A stretch of DNA of 64,000 bases, from positions 62,001 through 126,000 of the forward strand of contig NZ_CP065592.1 in NCBI RefSeq assembly GCF_016025255.1, in the 5' to 3' direction. The notes beneath the pieces were generated by a model that saw nothing but the letters and a program-made list of their open reading frames with translations, was not told where the DNA came from and made no database searches. The translations under genes were made by a program, and so were the position numbers. Of the stretch, positions 8,389 through 17,136 are shown one piece after another (the stretch's first letter is position 1; the number at the start of each line of letters is the position of its first letter). The stretch comes from Sphingosinicella flava (GTDB taxonomy: Bacteria; Pseudomonadota; Alphaproteobacteria; Sphingomonadales; Sphingomonadaceae).

Positions 8389-9009
8389 TTATGCGACCTT
8401 GTCGGCGTAAATCAAACGGCCTGGGCCAAGGCGTAGCAGAACATATTGCAGGTTCGTCAGCGACAGCACGAAGCATCCTTCGCTGCGGCCGAGCTTGCCC
8501 GCTTTTTCGGCCACTTCCGGCTCGGCATACCAGGCGCTGTGCACCACGATATTTCGATATTCGGCGTTGCTGTTGGTCGTATCGAGCCCCTTGAGGCGGA
8601 GCGAGCGGCCATATTTGCCGTAATAGATATTGTCGGTGAGATAGGCGCCTGACGACGACGCTTCCGACGAGGGGGTGTTGGAAAAATATTCCAGCCATCC
8701 CGAATGGGCCGGATCGGAACCGCGGCCGTGCGACACGTGATATTCGGTCGCGGCGCCGCTCAAGATATCGACGATGTAAAAGCGCGGATCGCGCGACGCC
8801 TTCGAAAAGTCGACTACGCCCATCATGTCGCGATTACGGACGGGACGCGTATCCAACGCCAGCTTCGCCTTGGCGAGCAAGGCGGGATTGATTTGAGGCT
8901 GCAAGGGACGGGCCGTAGCCCAGACTTGATTGGCAAGAGCAGGCGCTGACAGGCAAGTTGCCAATCCCGCAGCCGCTCCGCCCTGAATAAGATTACGACG
9001 CGTAAGAAT
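8389..9009 (-). CDS. murein L,D-transpeptidase catalytic-domain family protein (YkuD_2), probable Tat export, likely ATT start
   Basis: The protein has a YkuD_2-type domain with the catalytic region GRSEGCFVLS and an upstream HSAWYA histidine. The first ordinary start (TTG at 8964) would cut the export signal in half. Upstream, the frame stays open and encodes LTRRNLIQGGAAAGL before ATCLSAPALA, a good twin-arginine signal. No ATG, GTG or TTG occurs between the upstream in-frame stop and that segment. An ATT at 9009 has GGAG seven bases before it, so I place the start there (206 residues). A frameshift or another rare start cannot be excluded. Confidence 0.78.
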   Translation of the reverse strand: MLTRRNLIQGGAAAGLATCLSAPALANQVWATARPLQPQINPALLAKAKLALDTRPVRNRDMMGVVDFSKASRDPRFYIVDILSGAATEYHVSHGRGSDPAHSGWLEYFSNTPSSEASSSGAYLTDNIYYGKYGRSLRLKGLDTTNSNAEYRNIVVHSAWYAEPEVAEKAGKLGRSEGCFVLSLTNLQYVLLRLGPGRLIYADKVA

Positions 9010-9030
9010 AACTACTCTCCCACTCTTACG
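9001..9030 (-). promoter_or_regulatory. hairpin enclosing the ribosome binding site of the YkuD_2 gene
   Basis: CGTAAGA and TCTTACG form a seven-base-pair stem whose 16-base loop contains the GGGAGAG ribosome binding site. The downstream arm overlaps codons 1-3 of the proposed ATT start. This could limit translation initiation, though the stem is short and the structure is only inferred from the sequence. Confidence 0.4.
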
Positions 9031-9183
9031 TTGCCAGAATGACCCGTTTCGCCCCTATCCTCAACAGCCGGGCCGTCGTTCGCCGCACGGGCGAATCGGC
9101 TCGTCGCATTGTGAAGCAGAAAGGTTAACTCTCCGTCGCGGGAACCGCCGCGCCCGGCAAAACGTCTCCCAGGTGGAGGACGC

Positions 9184-10227
9184 ATGGCATTCGATCGCCT
9201 TGAGGTGAAGCCCGGCACGCCGCCGATGGAGGCGAAGCTCGCCGAAACGTTGCCGGATCGCGGCGATTGGCAGTTCGAGCCCAAATGGGACGGCTTTCGA
9301 TGTCTTGCTTTTCGCGACGGCGACAAGGTCGAATTGCAGTCGAAGGCCGGCAAGGGGCTCGACCGCTATTTTCCTGAAGTCGTGACAGCTTTGCGTGAAG
9401 TGAAAGCGGATCGCTTCGCGGTCGATGGAGAGCTGCTGATTTCCGAAGGGGATCATCTGTCCTTCGAAGCGCTTCAGATGCGCCTGCATCCCGCCGAAAG
9501 CCGGATCCGCAAGCTGTCGGTGGAAACGCCCGCCTATCTGATGCTGTTCGATTGCCTCGCCGACACGAAGGGCAGGAGCCTTTTGAGCCAACCGCTGTCA
9601 CAGCGGCGGGCGGCGCTTGAGGCGTTTTACGCGGCGGAGAATCATCCTGTTTTTTCTTTGTCTCCCAGCACGTTGGGCATCGCCGAGGCAAGAGCTTGGC
9701 TCGGTAGGACGGGCGGAGCGCTGGACGGCGTCGTCGCAAAGGCATTGGACGGCGCCTACCTTCCGGGCGAGCGCGCGATGGTGAAGGTGAAGTGCCTGCG
9801 CACCGCCGACTGCGTGGTCGGCGGCTTTCGCTATGGCACCGGCAGCCGCGAAGTCGGTTCGCTGCTGCTTGGCCTTTACGATGATCAGGGCCGGCTCAAC
9901 CATGTCGGCTTCACGTCATCCATTCCGGCTGTCGAGCGTCCCGCTCTGACGAAAAGGCTCGAAAAGCTGGTGGAGCCGCCAGGCTTCACGGGAAAGGCGC
10001 CGGGCGGCCCCAGCCGTTGGAGCACCGATCGCTCGGCCGAATGGCAGCCGCTTCGGCCCGAACTGGTGGCCGAAGTGCGCTATGATCATGTCACCGGCGA
10101 CCGTTTCCGCCACGGCACCAAATTCCTGCGCTGGCGGCCGGACAAGGCGGTAGAGCAATGCCGCATGGAGCAGCTCCGGCCCGAAGCCCCGCCCGCCGAA
10201 ATCGCGGCATTGCTGAAAAGCGCGTGA
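9184..10227 (+). CDS. ATP-dependent DNA ligase (LigC-like, stand-alone)
   Basis: This 347-residue protein has the ligase adenylation domain and an OB-fold domain, without polymerase or nuclease modules. Lys34 in EPKWDGFR is the adenylation residue (motif I). DGELLI, FDCLAD and [11 protein letters not shown] match later nucleotidyltransferase motifs, and MVKVKC gives motif V. Such ligases act in repair or end joining, often with Ku, but no ku gene is in the window. The chosen ATG follows GGTGGAGG. Replicative NAD-dependent ligase would be encoded elsewhere. Confidence 0.9.
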   Translation: MAFDRLEVKPGTPPMEAKLAETLPDRGDWQFEPKWDGFRCLAFRDGDKVELQSKAGKGLDRYFPEVVTALREVKADRFAVDGELLISEGDHLSFEALQMRLHPAESRIRKLSVETPAYLMLFDCLADTKGRSLLSQPLSQRRAALEAFYAAENHPVFSLSPSTLGIAEARAWLGRTGGALDGVVAKALDGAYLPGERAMVKVKCLRTADCVVGGFRYGTGSREVGSLLLGLYDDQGRLNHVGFTSSIPAVERPALTKRLEKLVEPPGFTGKAPGGPSRWSTDRSAEWQPLRPELVAEVRYDHVTGDRFRHGTKFLRWRPDKAVEQCRMEQLRPEAPPAEIAALLKSA

Positions 10228-10279
10228 GACTGTTTCAATCGGGCGGAGGTCATCTTATCTCGCGTACCGAACGAAAGGA

Positions 10280-10834
10280 ATGATGACGATGACGAAAGAA
10301 GTCGCGACGCTGGCGGGTGGATGCTTCTGGTGCACGGAAGCGGTGTTCAAGGATGTGATCGGCGTCGAGAGCGTCGAAAGCGGCTATATCGGCGGCACCA
10401 CGCTCAACCCGACTTATAAGCAAGTGTGCAGCGGCGACACCGGTCACGCCGAAGCGATCCGGGTGACGTTCGATACGGACGTCATTTCCTATGACGACAT
10501 CCTCGACATCTATTTCGCGACCCACGATCCGACTCAGCTCAATCGCCAGGGCAATGACGTCGGCACGCAATATCGGTCGGCGATCTTCCCGTGCGACGCC
10601 GATCAGGAGGCGGCCGCCAAGGCGGCGATCGAGCGCAGCCAGCCCGATTGGCCCGCGCCCATCGTGACGGCGATCGAGCCTTTGTCCGACTGGTATCCTG
10701 CCGAGGATTATCATCAGGATTATTGGGAGGGCGAGGGCCAGCGCAATCCCTATTGCCTCGCCGTCATCCCCCCCAAGCTCCAGAAACTGCGCAAGAGCTT
10801 CGCCGCGCGCGCGAAGGACGCGGCGACCGCTTAA
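10280..10834 (+). CDS. msrA: peptide methionine sulfoxide reductase MsrA
   Basis: A 184-residue cytoplasmic repair enzyme that reduces the S-epimer of methionine sulfoxide in proteins with thioredoxin. It carries the catalytic [10 protein letters not shown] motif near the N terminus, then [16 protein letters not shown] and DVGTQYRS. A likely resolving cysteine sits in [11 protein letters not shown]. Several ATG codons cluster at the start; the first is used because AAAGGA precedes it. It is convergent with the Sua5 gene, which ends one base after it. Confidence 0.96.
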   Translation: MMTMTKEVATLAGGCFWCTEAVFKDVIGVESVESGYIGGTTLNPTYKQVCSGDTGHAEAIRVTFDTDVISYDDILDIYFATHDPTQLNRQGNDVGTQYRSAIFPCDADQEAAAKAAIERSQPDWPAPIVTAIEPLSDWYPAEDYHQDYWEGEGQRNPYCLAVIPPKLQKLRKSFAARAKDAATA

Positions 10835-10835
10835 G

Positions 10836-11768
10836 CTATCGGGGTGCCGCCGCCCTTTTGAGCCTGTCGTTGATCGCTTGACCCAAGCCGTTTTGCGGAA
10901 TGTGCGCGACGGCGATTTTGGGAAGGGGCTGGCTTTCCGCCTTGTGCAATGCGCCGAACAGGTTGGCGGCGGCCTCAATCAGATCGCCGCTTTCGCTGAG
11001 ATTGGCGTGGCCCTTGATCGCGCCAAAGCCGATCAGCCATTCGCCCGGCGCCGCGACCGCCGCATCGAGCCGAAGCGGCTTGGTCGGGGCATAATGGCTC
11101 GACATCTGGCCCGGCGCTTCAATCTTGCCTGACCCTCTGCTGAGAGGAATACCGAGATCGGCTTCCGTCAGCGGCCCGGGGCGGAGCAGCCGCGCCGTGC
11201 CGTCCGCGATCGCGACAATAGTCGATTCCAGGCCCACCGCCGTCGCACCGCCGTCGATCACCATGGCTATGCGTCCGTCGAGTGTCGCGAGCACATGGGC
11301 GGCGCGGGTGGCGCTGATCCGGCCGCTCGCATTGGCGGATGGAGCGGCCAGAGGCTTGTCCACGGCGGCGATGAGGGCGCGCATGGCGGGATGCGCCGGA
11401 ACCCGGATGGCGATGGTGGAAAGCCCCGCCGTGACGATGGGTGCGATGCCCGCGTCCGGCTTGAGCGGCAGAACGAGCGTTAGCGGGCCCGGCCAGAAAC
11501 GGCGGGCCAGATCCCGCGCCAGGTCGTCGAAGACCGCGATCCGTTCCGCACCTTCAAGGTCCGGCACGTGGACGATCAGCGGGTTGAAGCTCGGCCGGCC
11601 CTTCGCCGCATAGATGCGGGCCACGGCCTCTCCCGATGTGGCATCGGCTGCGAGGCCGTAGACGGTTTCGGTGGGCACCGCGACCGGCTGACCGCTTGCG
11701 ATCAGCGCCGCCGCTTCTGCGATGGCGGCCGTGCCGTAAGGGCGGACGAGGGTGTGTTGCGCGGTCAC
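10836..11768 (-). CDS. L-threonylcarbamoyladenylate synthase (Sua5/TsaC family)
   Basis: This enzyme makes threonylcarbamoyl-AMP from threonine, bicarbonate and ATP for the t6A modification at position 37 of ANN-decoding tRNAs. The YrdC domain covers about residues 10-200 (PVAVPTETVYGLAADA, KGRPSFNPLIVHV, SANASGRISAT). At 310 residues it also has the C-terminal Sua5 domain (SSHYAPTKPLRL), so it is the long Sua5 form rather than short TsaC. It is divergent from the acyl-CoA dehydrogenase, with start codons about 50 bp apart. Confidence 0.94.
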   Translation of the reverse strand: MTAQHTLVRPYGTAAIAEAAALIASGQPVAVPTETVYGLAADATSGEAVARIYAAKGRPSFNPLIVHVPDLEGAERIAVFDDLARDLARRFWPGPLTLVLPLKPDAGIAPIVTAGLSTIAIRVPAHPAMRALIAAVDKPLAAPSANASGRISATRAAHVLATLDGRIAMVIDGGATAVGLESTIVAIADGTARLLRPGPLTEADLGIPLSRGSGKIEAPGQMSSHYAPTKPLRLDAAVAAPGEWLIGFGAIKGHANLSESGDLIEAAANLFGALHKAESQPLPKIAVAHIPQNGLGQAINDRLKRAAAPR

Positions 11769-11821
11769 GCCTGCGGGCTATAGCGAGGGAGGCCAAGGCG
11801 CAAGATCGCGAGAGGATGAGC

Positions 11822-13549
11822 ATGACCTACACGCCCCCCATCCAAGAGCAGAAATTCCTCCTGCGTCATATCGTGGCGTTGCAGGATTTCGCGGGCGCGG
11901 AAGATTTTACGGAGCTTTCGGCGGAATTGAGCGACGCGATCCTCGATGGCGTCGGCGCTCTCGCGGCCGGCGAATTCGCTTCGCTCGACCGCATTGGCGA
12001 CACGCTGGGCGCGACATGGTCGCCGGAGGGCGTTACCCTGCCAGACGGGTTCAAGGCCGCTTACCGCGCTTATGTCGAGGGCGGATGGGGCACGCTTGCC
12101 GGGCCGGTGGACCATGGCGGGCAGGGCCTGCCGCAAACCCTGGCGGCGGTGGTGCTGGAGGATCTGGGCAGCGCCAATCTCGGCTTTTCGCTCATCAACA
12201 TGCTCACCCCCGGCGCGATCGAGGCGCTGAAGCATCACGGCTCGAAGGAGTTGCAGGATGCCTGGCTTCCCAAGCTCGTCACCGGCGAATGGAGCGGTAC
12301 GATGAACCTTACCGAGCCGCAAGCCGGTTCGGATGTCGGCGCGCTTAGGGCGAAAGCGGTGCGGCAGCCGGACGGCACGTACCGGATCGAAGGGCAAAAA
12401 ATCTACATCACCTGGGGCGAGCATGATCTGGCCGACAATATCGTCCATCTCGTCCTGGCGCGCACGCCCGATGCGCCCGTAGGCACAAAGGGCATTTCCC
12501 TCTTTCTCGTGCCCAAATTCCTGCTCGATGCGAATGGCGATATCGGTGCGCGGAACGATGTGCGCTGCGTCTCGATCGAGCATAAGCTCGGCATTCATGC
12601 CTCGCCCACTTGCGTCATGTCCTATGGCGACGAAGGGAATTGCGTCGGCTATCTGATCGGCGCGGAATGCGGCGGCATGCGCGCCATGTTCACGATGATG
12701 AACAACGCCCGTCTCAATGTCGGCCTGCAGGGCGTGTCGGTTGCCGAGCGCGCGACGCAAAAGGCGGTCGCTTATGCCCAGGCCCGCATCCAGTCCGCCC
12801 GCGCGGGCGCGGCGAGCCGCGATCCTGTCGCCATCATCGAGCATCCCGACGTGCGGCGCATGCTGATCCGCATGAAGGCACTGACTCAGGCGGCGCGGGC
12901 GCTCACTTATTATGCGGTGGGACAGGTGGATCGCGCGGCTCTCGGCGTCGAAGGGGCGCAGGCCCGCGTCGACCTGCTGACGCCGCTGGTGAAAGCCTAT
13001 GGCACCGATATCGGCGTGGAGGTCGCCAGCCTCGGCGTGCAGGTCCATGGCGGCATGGGTTATATCGAGGAAACCGGCGCCGCCCAGCATTACCGCGATG
13101 CGCGCATCACGCCGATCTACGAAGGGACGAACGGCATTCAGGCGGCTGACCTGGTCGGCCGCAAGCTCGGATTGGAAGGCGGCACGGTCTTCGCCCGCCT
13201 GATCGCCGACATCCGCGCCGATGCGACCGGAGAGGGCGCGCTGATGGCGCTGACTGATGCGGTGGAAGGCGTGGCCACGCACATGGCGAACGCGTCCGCC
13301 GACGATCGCCTCGCGGGTTCCTACCCTTTCCTCACCATGCTTTCCGTAGTGACGGCGGGTTGGCTGATGACGCGACAGCTGGCGGCAGCGGAAGGAAGCG
13401 ACGGCGATCCTGTCTTTCTCGCCATGAAAAAGGCGGCGGCACGATTCTATCTCGACCAGATCGTGCCGGAGGCGCTGGGGCTCGAGCCCGCCGCACGCGC
13501 GCCGGCCGATATCCTTTATTCCATTCCCGCCGAAGCCTTCGCGGCCTGA
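11822..13549 (+). CDS. acyl-CoA dehydrogenase family protein
   Basis: A 575-residue FAD flavoenzyme of the long acyl-CoA dehydrogenase type that has an extra N-terminal segment and a C-terminal extension. FAD and substrate regions are visible: MNLTEPQAGSDVGALRAKA, GQKIYITWGEHD, and the C-terminal part GVQVHGGMGYIEETGAAQHYRDARI with TPIYEGTNGIQAADLVGRK. It fits enzymes oxidising medium or long acyl-CoA or methylthio-acyl-CoA; the substrate is not determinable. Two in-frame ATGs are possible; the second (11822) has AGAGG at better spacing. BioY follows after one base. Confidence 0.92.
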   Translation: MTYTPPIQEQKFLLRHIVALQDFAGAEDFTELSAELSDAILDGVGALAAGEFASLDRIGDTLGATWSPEGVTLPDGFKAAYRAYVEGGWGTLAGPVDHGGQGLPQTLAAVVLEDLGSANLGFSLINMLTPGAIEALKHHGSKELQDAWLPKLVTGEWSGTMNLTEPQAGSDVGALRAKAVRQPDGTYRIEGQKIYITWGEHDLADNIVHLVLARTPDAPVGTKGISLFLVPKFLLDANGDIGARNDVRCVSIEHKLGIHASPTCVMSYGDEGNCVGYLIGAECGGMRAMFTMMNNARLNVGLQGVSVAERATQKAVAYAQARIQSARAGAASRDPVAIIEHPDVRRMLIRMKALTQAARALTYYAVGQVDRAALGVEGAQARVDLLTPLVKAYGTDIGVEVASLGVQVHGGMGYIEETGAAQHYRDARITPIYEGTNGIQAADLVGRKLGLEGGTVFARLIADIRADATGEGALMALTDAVEGVATHMANASADDRLAGSYPFLTMLSVVTAGWLMTRQLAAAEGSDGDPVFLAMKKAAARFYLDQIVPEALGLEPAARAPADILYSIPAEAFAA

Positions 13550-13550
13550 C

Positions 13551-14083
13551 ATGAAGCTGCCGCTCGCCTTTCGCGGCACCCCGCAAGGCTGATCGTCATC
13601 GCGCTCGGCATCATCACCCTCGCAGCCGCGTCGCGCTTGGAAGTGCCAGTCGAGCCGGTGCCGTTCACGCTGCAAACACTCGCGGTTATTCTCGCGGGCA
13701 TGCTGCTTGGCTGGCGGCTGGGCTTGGTGACCGTGCTCGCCTGGCTTGCGGCTGGGGCGGCGGGCCTGCCGGTCTTTTCCGGCGGATCGGGCGGATGGCA
13801 GAAATTCTTGAGCGAGACCGGCGGTTATCTGGCCGGATTTCCCATTGCCGCCGCCGTCACCGGCTGGCTCGGCGAGCGGGGTTGGGGCGGCCGCAAGCCT
13901 TTTCATGCCTTTGCCGCGGCGATGATCGGCCATGCGCTATGCCTCTTGCCGGGAGCCTTATGGTTGTCGACTTTCGTGGGACGCAACGATGCCATAGCGC
14001 AGGGCCTGCTGCCCTTCCTGCCCGGCGCAATCCTGAAGTCGATCGCGGCGGTGCTGGTGCTGATGCTGTTCAAGAAGCGTTAG
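13551..14083 (+). pseudogene. bioY: biotin transporter BioY, apparent frameshift near the 5' end
   Basis: BioY is the substrate-binding membrane subunit of biotin ECF transporters. The likely start ATG at 13551 reads MKLPLAFRGTP and then hits TGA at 13590. The next frame continues the expected protein without a break: RLIVIALGIITLAAASRLEV then PVPFTLQTLAVILAG. One missing base near 13581-13588 would join them into about 178 residues, normal for BioY. Without it, only a TTG start at 13637 remains and the first helix is lost. It could be a true mutation or a sequencing error. It abuts the acyl-CoA dehydrogenase stop. Confidence 0.8.
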
Positions 14084-14096
14084 TACGCAGGATGTC

Positions 14097-14266
14097 TTAC
14101 GCAGCCAGGAATTGATGCTCGACGAAAATCCTGAGGCCCAGGGTTAGCAGCATCAGCCCGCCTAAAACTTCCGCTTTTCGACCAAGGCGGGGCCCGATCG
14201 CGGCGCCCGCGAAGACGCGAAGGCGTCCATCGCAAGCGCGATCGCCAAAATAACAAGGGCTGTCAT
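14097..14266 (-). pseudogene. mntP: remnant of manganese efflux pump MntP (internal deletion)
   Basis: Reading the minus strand, an ATG at 14266 gives MTALVILAIALAMDAFA, the first helix of MntP with its conserved Asp. The frame then breaks. In another frame the sequence resumes as FAGAAIGPRLGRKAEVLGG and LMLLTLGLRIFVEHQFL, the last MntP helix, ending at TAA 14097. About 110-130 middle residues are missing. The junction shows a repeated TTCGCG, which suggests deletion between short direct repeats. The remnant should not make a working exporter. Confidence 0.75.
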
Positions 14267-14282
14267 TGAATTTCCGGCAGAA

Positions 14283-14630
14283 TCAAGCGAGGGCGCGTTC
14301 TACCAAATCCTCGACGTCGAGACCAAGGCGGCGCATGTGCGCGGAGATTTCCGGCCAGCGATTGTCGAGAAAGTCCTTGCGCTCCGCAGCGTGCAGCCGT
14401 CCGGCTGCGCCTTGCGCGACGAACATGCCGACGCCGCGTTTAACGACGACGAGGCCCTCGTCCTGGAACAGCTGATAGGCCTTGGCCACGGTGAGCGGAT
14501 TGGCGCCATGTTCGGCGGCGAGGGAGCGGACGGAAGGCAGCGGATCGCCGTCCTTGACGCGGCCTTCGAGAATGGCCGCGGCAATGCTGTCGCGGAGGCG
14601 GAGGTAGACGGGGCGTTCTTCGGCTGGCAT
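14283..14630 (-). CDS. GntR-family transcriptional regulator (YtrA type)
   Basis: A 115-residue regulator with an N-terminal winged helix: PVYLRLRDSIAAAILEGRVK, then LPSVRSLAAEHGANPLTVAKAYQLFQ and the wing GLVVVKRGVGMFV. A short helical tail of about 35 residues serves for dimerisation, as in the YtrA subfamily, which usually controls ABC transporter operons. No such operon is next to it here. Its nearest neighbour downstream on the same strand is the mntP remnant, so any original target there may be lost. Confidence 0.9.
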   Translation of the reverse strand: MPAEERPVYLRLRDSIAAAILEGRVKDGDPLPSVRSLAAEHGANPLTVAKAYQLFQDEGLVVVKRGVGMFVAQGAAGRLHAAERKDFLDNRWPEISAHMRRLGLDVEDLVERALA

Positions 14631-14697
14631 GGCGCTATAGTGGCCTAAGACAGTGAGGGGGTCAAGGGATAAGTCCCCAGGGAAGCAGCGGGCAGTG

Positions 14698-15279
14698 CTA
14701 ACCTCTCCACTCGGATACTACCTCGTCCCTGTCCGGTCTCGGCCGTTCCTCCAGTGGAACGCCGGGCGTTCCCAGGAAGAAAAACCCTGCGATCCGCTCG
14801 TCTTCGGCTTGCGCGAACGCCTTCAATACTGCCGGCGAGGACGCTGCCCAACCGGTCACCCAGCCGCCCGCATAGCCGAGGGCATGAGCGGCGGAGAGAA
14901 GGTTCATGCACGCGGCGCCGCAAGACAATTCCTGTTCCCAGGGCGGGATGCGCGCGCTGTCGACGGGGCTGTAGAGCACGACAATCAGTTCCGGCGCCTG
15001 ATTGGCGAACCGCTCCACCGCCTCGATTTCCAGCCGCCCCGGTTCCGGATTGGCGGCGCGATAGGCGGTGAGGAGCAAGTTTTCGAAGGCCGGACGCGCC
15101 GTTTTGGGAACATGCACGAAACGCCAGGGATGAAGCTTGCCGTGATCGGGCGTCCGGGCCGCGATCTCGAAAATCTCACGCAATTCCGCGGCATTGGGTC
15201 CAGGCGCGACCAGGTCTCGCGGGCGGGCGGAGCGGCGCGTCTTCAATAAGGAAAGAGGAGTCGAAAAATCGTTCAGCAT
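14698..15279 (-). CDS. nitroreductase family protein (YdjA-like)
   Basis: This 193-residue FMN-dependent NAD(P)H oxidoreductase starts with the typical LLKTRRSARPRDLVAPGP FMN-binding region. It continues with ARTPDHGKLHPWRFVHV and the second FMN segment AGGWVTGWAA, then GFFFLGTP. The short length and the DHGKLHPWRF motif fit the YdjA-like subgroup, which reduces nitro compounds or related substrates in vitro. The physiological substrate is unknown. It is transcribed alone from ATG 15279. Confidence 0.9.
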   Translation of the reverse strand: MLNDFSTPLSLLKTRRSARPRDLVAPGPNAAELREIFEIAARTPDHGKLHPWRFVHVPKTARPAFENLLLTAYRAANPEPGRLEIEAVERFANQAPELIVVLYSPVDSARIPPWEQELSCGAACMNLLSAAHALGYAGGWVTGWAASSPAVLKAFAQAEDERIAGFFFLGTPGVPLEERPRPDRDEVVSEWRG

Positions 15280-15300
15280 CGGGCGGTCCTAAACATCCCT

Positions 15301-15378
15301 TCATCCCGGCGATAGCCGGGTCTCCTCGGCAAATACGCTCATTCGTCCTGAGATTCCGGCTTTCGCCGGGATGACGGA
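15301..15378. repeat. pair of REP-like palindromes in inverted arrangement
   Basis: TCATCCCGGCGATAGCCGGG at 15301 and ATTCCGGCTTTCGCCGGGAT at about 15353 face each other, in the gap between the nitroreductase and POT transporter genes. This head-to-head pairing repeats at three other places in the window. Confidence 0.6.
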
Positions 15379-15514
15379 GGCGATTACACCAGCGCTTGAA
15401 ATGTGGATTGGCACATGGGTGTCACAATCCGGCTTCACAAGAGCGTTTTGCGCGTTAGTCTCCCCGCAACGCGCCGTCCGGCAAAGGGCGGCCATCTTGT
15501 TGGGAGTAGTGCCT

Positions 15515-17116
15515 GTGGCAACCAATGCGGCTTTGGCGCCTGCGGAAAAGACCCTTCTCGGTCATCCCCGCGGCCTGTTCATCCTGTTCTTCGCGGAGAT
15601 GTGGGAACGTTTTTCCTATTACGGGATGCGCGCGCTGCTCATCCTCTACCTTACGAAGCACTGGCTTTTCTCCGACGGCGATGCGTCGCTGACCTACGGC
15701 GCCTATACTTCCCTCGTGTACATCACCCCGGTTCTCGGCGGCTATCTCGCTGATCGCTACCTGGGGCAGCGAAAGGCGGTACTGTTCGGCGGGATCGTCA
15801 TCGCGATCGGCCACTTCCTGATGACGTTCGAGGGAAGCGGCGGGCAGGGCGATCCGACCATCAGCATCTTCTGGCTTGCCCTCGCCTTCATCATCGTTGG
15901 CACCGGCTTCCTCAAGGGCAACATCTCGGTGATCGTCGGCAAGCTCTATCCGCGCACCGACGTGCGCCGTGACGGCGCCTATACGATCTTCTACATGGGC
16001 ATCAATCTCGGCTCGTTCATCGGCGTGCTGATCGCCGGCTATCTCGGCGAGGTCTATGGCTGGAAATACGGCTTCGGCGCCGCCGGGGTCGGGATGCTCT
16101 TGGGCCTCGTCGTCTTCGTGCTCGGCAAGCCGCTGCTGATGGGCCGCGCCGAGCCGCCGAGCGTGGAGGCGCTGAGCCGCCGCGTCGCCGGCGTGCCCGT
16201 CGAATATATCATCTACGCTTTGAGCCTGGCCTCGATCGGCCTGATCTGGGCGCTCGTCCAGTTCCAGGAAGTGGTGGGCACTTTGCTTCTCGTGTCGGGC
16301 CTCGCGCTGCTCGGCTACATCCTCTACATCGCGCATATGAAGCTGACGCGGGAAGAGCGGCACCGCATCTATGCGATCGCCTTCCTGCTGCTCCTCCAGC
16401 CGCTTTTCTGGGGCCTGTTCGAACAGCATGGGGCCGGCCTCACCTTGTTCACCGACCGCTATGTCGATCGCAACATATTGGGGTTTGAGGTTCCCGCCTC
16501 CTTGTTCAACTCGGTCAACGCGGCCTTCATCATCCTGCTCGCGCCCTTGTTCGCCTGGCTGTGGACCTCGCTCGGCCGCCGCGGGATGGAGCCTTCGACC
16601 CCGGCCAAATTCGGCTTGGCGCTCGTCCAGATCGGCTTTTCGTTCCTGGTCCTGGTCTGGGGCACGCAGGCGGCGGGCATCGAAAATGCGACGCCGGTCA
16701 TCTATATCTTCCTGCTCTATCTGCTCGCCACCACCGGCGAGCTCTGCCTCTCGCCCGTCGGCCTTTCGGCGATGAACCGGCTGGCGCCGTGGCACATGGC
16801 GGGTCTCATCATGGGCGCCTGGTTCTTCGCGACTGCTGGCGGCAACTTCATGGCGGGCATCATCTCCGCCGCCGCCGGCGCGGAGAATGCCGAAAATGGC
16901 GGAGGCAAGGAGCTGTATTTGCAGGTGTGGACCACCGTGGGCTGGATCGCCGTCGGCATCGGCGTTCTCGTCCTGGTCGTTGCGCCTCTCGTCAAGAAGC
17001 TGATGCATCTCGACACGCTGCGCGACGACGAGCGAATGGCGGGCGAGGCCGAGCTGGCCGAGCCCATCGCGCCGTCGCCCAACACCAAGGGCGAAACCGT
17101 TCGCGGCGAAGCGTAG
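15515..17116 (+). CDS. POT/PTR family proton-dependent oligopeptide transporter
   Basis: A 533-residue inner-membrane symporter that imports di- and tripeptides with protons. Near the start it has the family motif ExxERFxYY in AEMWERFSYYGMRALL, then KGNISVIVGKLY and GSFIGVLIAGYLGE, with about 13-14 helices overall. I choose the GTG at 15515, with GGGAG eight bases upstream, because it places the first helix right after a short N terminus; the open frame extends further upstream without support. Two secreted amidohydrolases follow in the same direction, suggesting a peptide-use operon. Confidence 0.92.
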   Translation: MATNAALAPAEKTLLGHPRGLFILFFAEMWERFSYYGMRALLILYLTKHWLFSDGDASLTYGAYTSLVYITPVLGGYLADRYLGQRKAVLFGGIVIAIGHFLMTFEGSGGQGDPTISIFWLALAFIIVGTGFLKGNISVIVGKLYPRTDVRRDGAYTIFYMGINLGSFIGVLIAGYLGEVYGWKYGFGAAGVGMLLGLVVFVLGKPLLMGRAEPPSVEALSRRVAGVPVEYIIYALSLASIGLIWALVQFQEVVGTLLLVSGLALLGYILYIAHMKLTREERHRIYAIAFLLLLQPLFWGLFEQHGAGLTLFTDRYVDRNILGFEVPASLFNSVNAAFIILLAPLFAWLWTSLGRRGMEPSTPAKFGLALVQIGFSFLVLVWGTQAAGIENATPVIYIFLLYLLATTGELCLSPVGLSAMNRLAPWHMAGLIMGAWFFATAGGNFMAGIISAAAGAENAENGGGKELYLQVWTTVGWIAVGIGVLVLVVAPLVKKLMHLDTLRDDERMAGEAELAEPIAPSPNTKGETVRGEA

Positions 17117-17136
17117 GACCAGACGGGGGGAATTTT

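Noticed and set aside
11765..13933. A 722-codon minus-strand frame across the acyl-CoA dehydrogenase and bioY
   Set aside because: It covers two convincing plus-strand genes and has the composition of a shadow frame.
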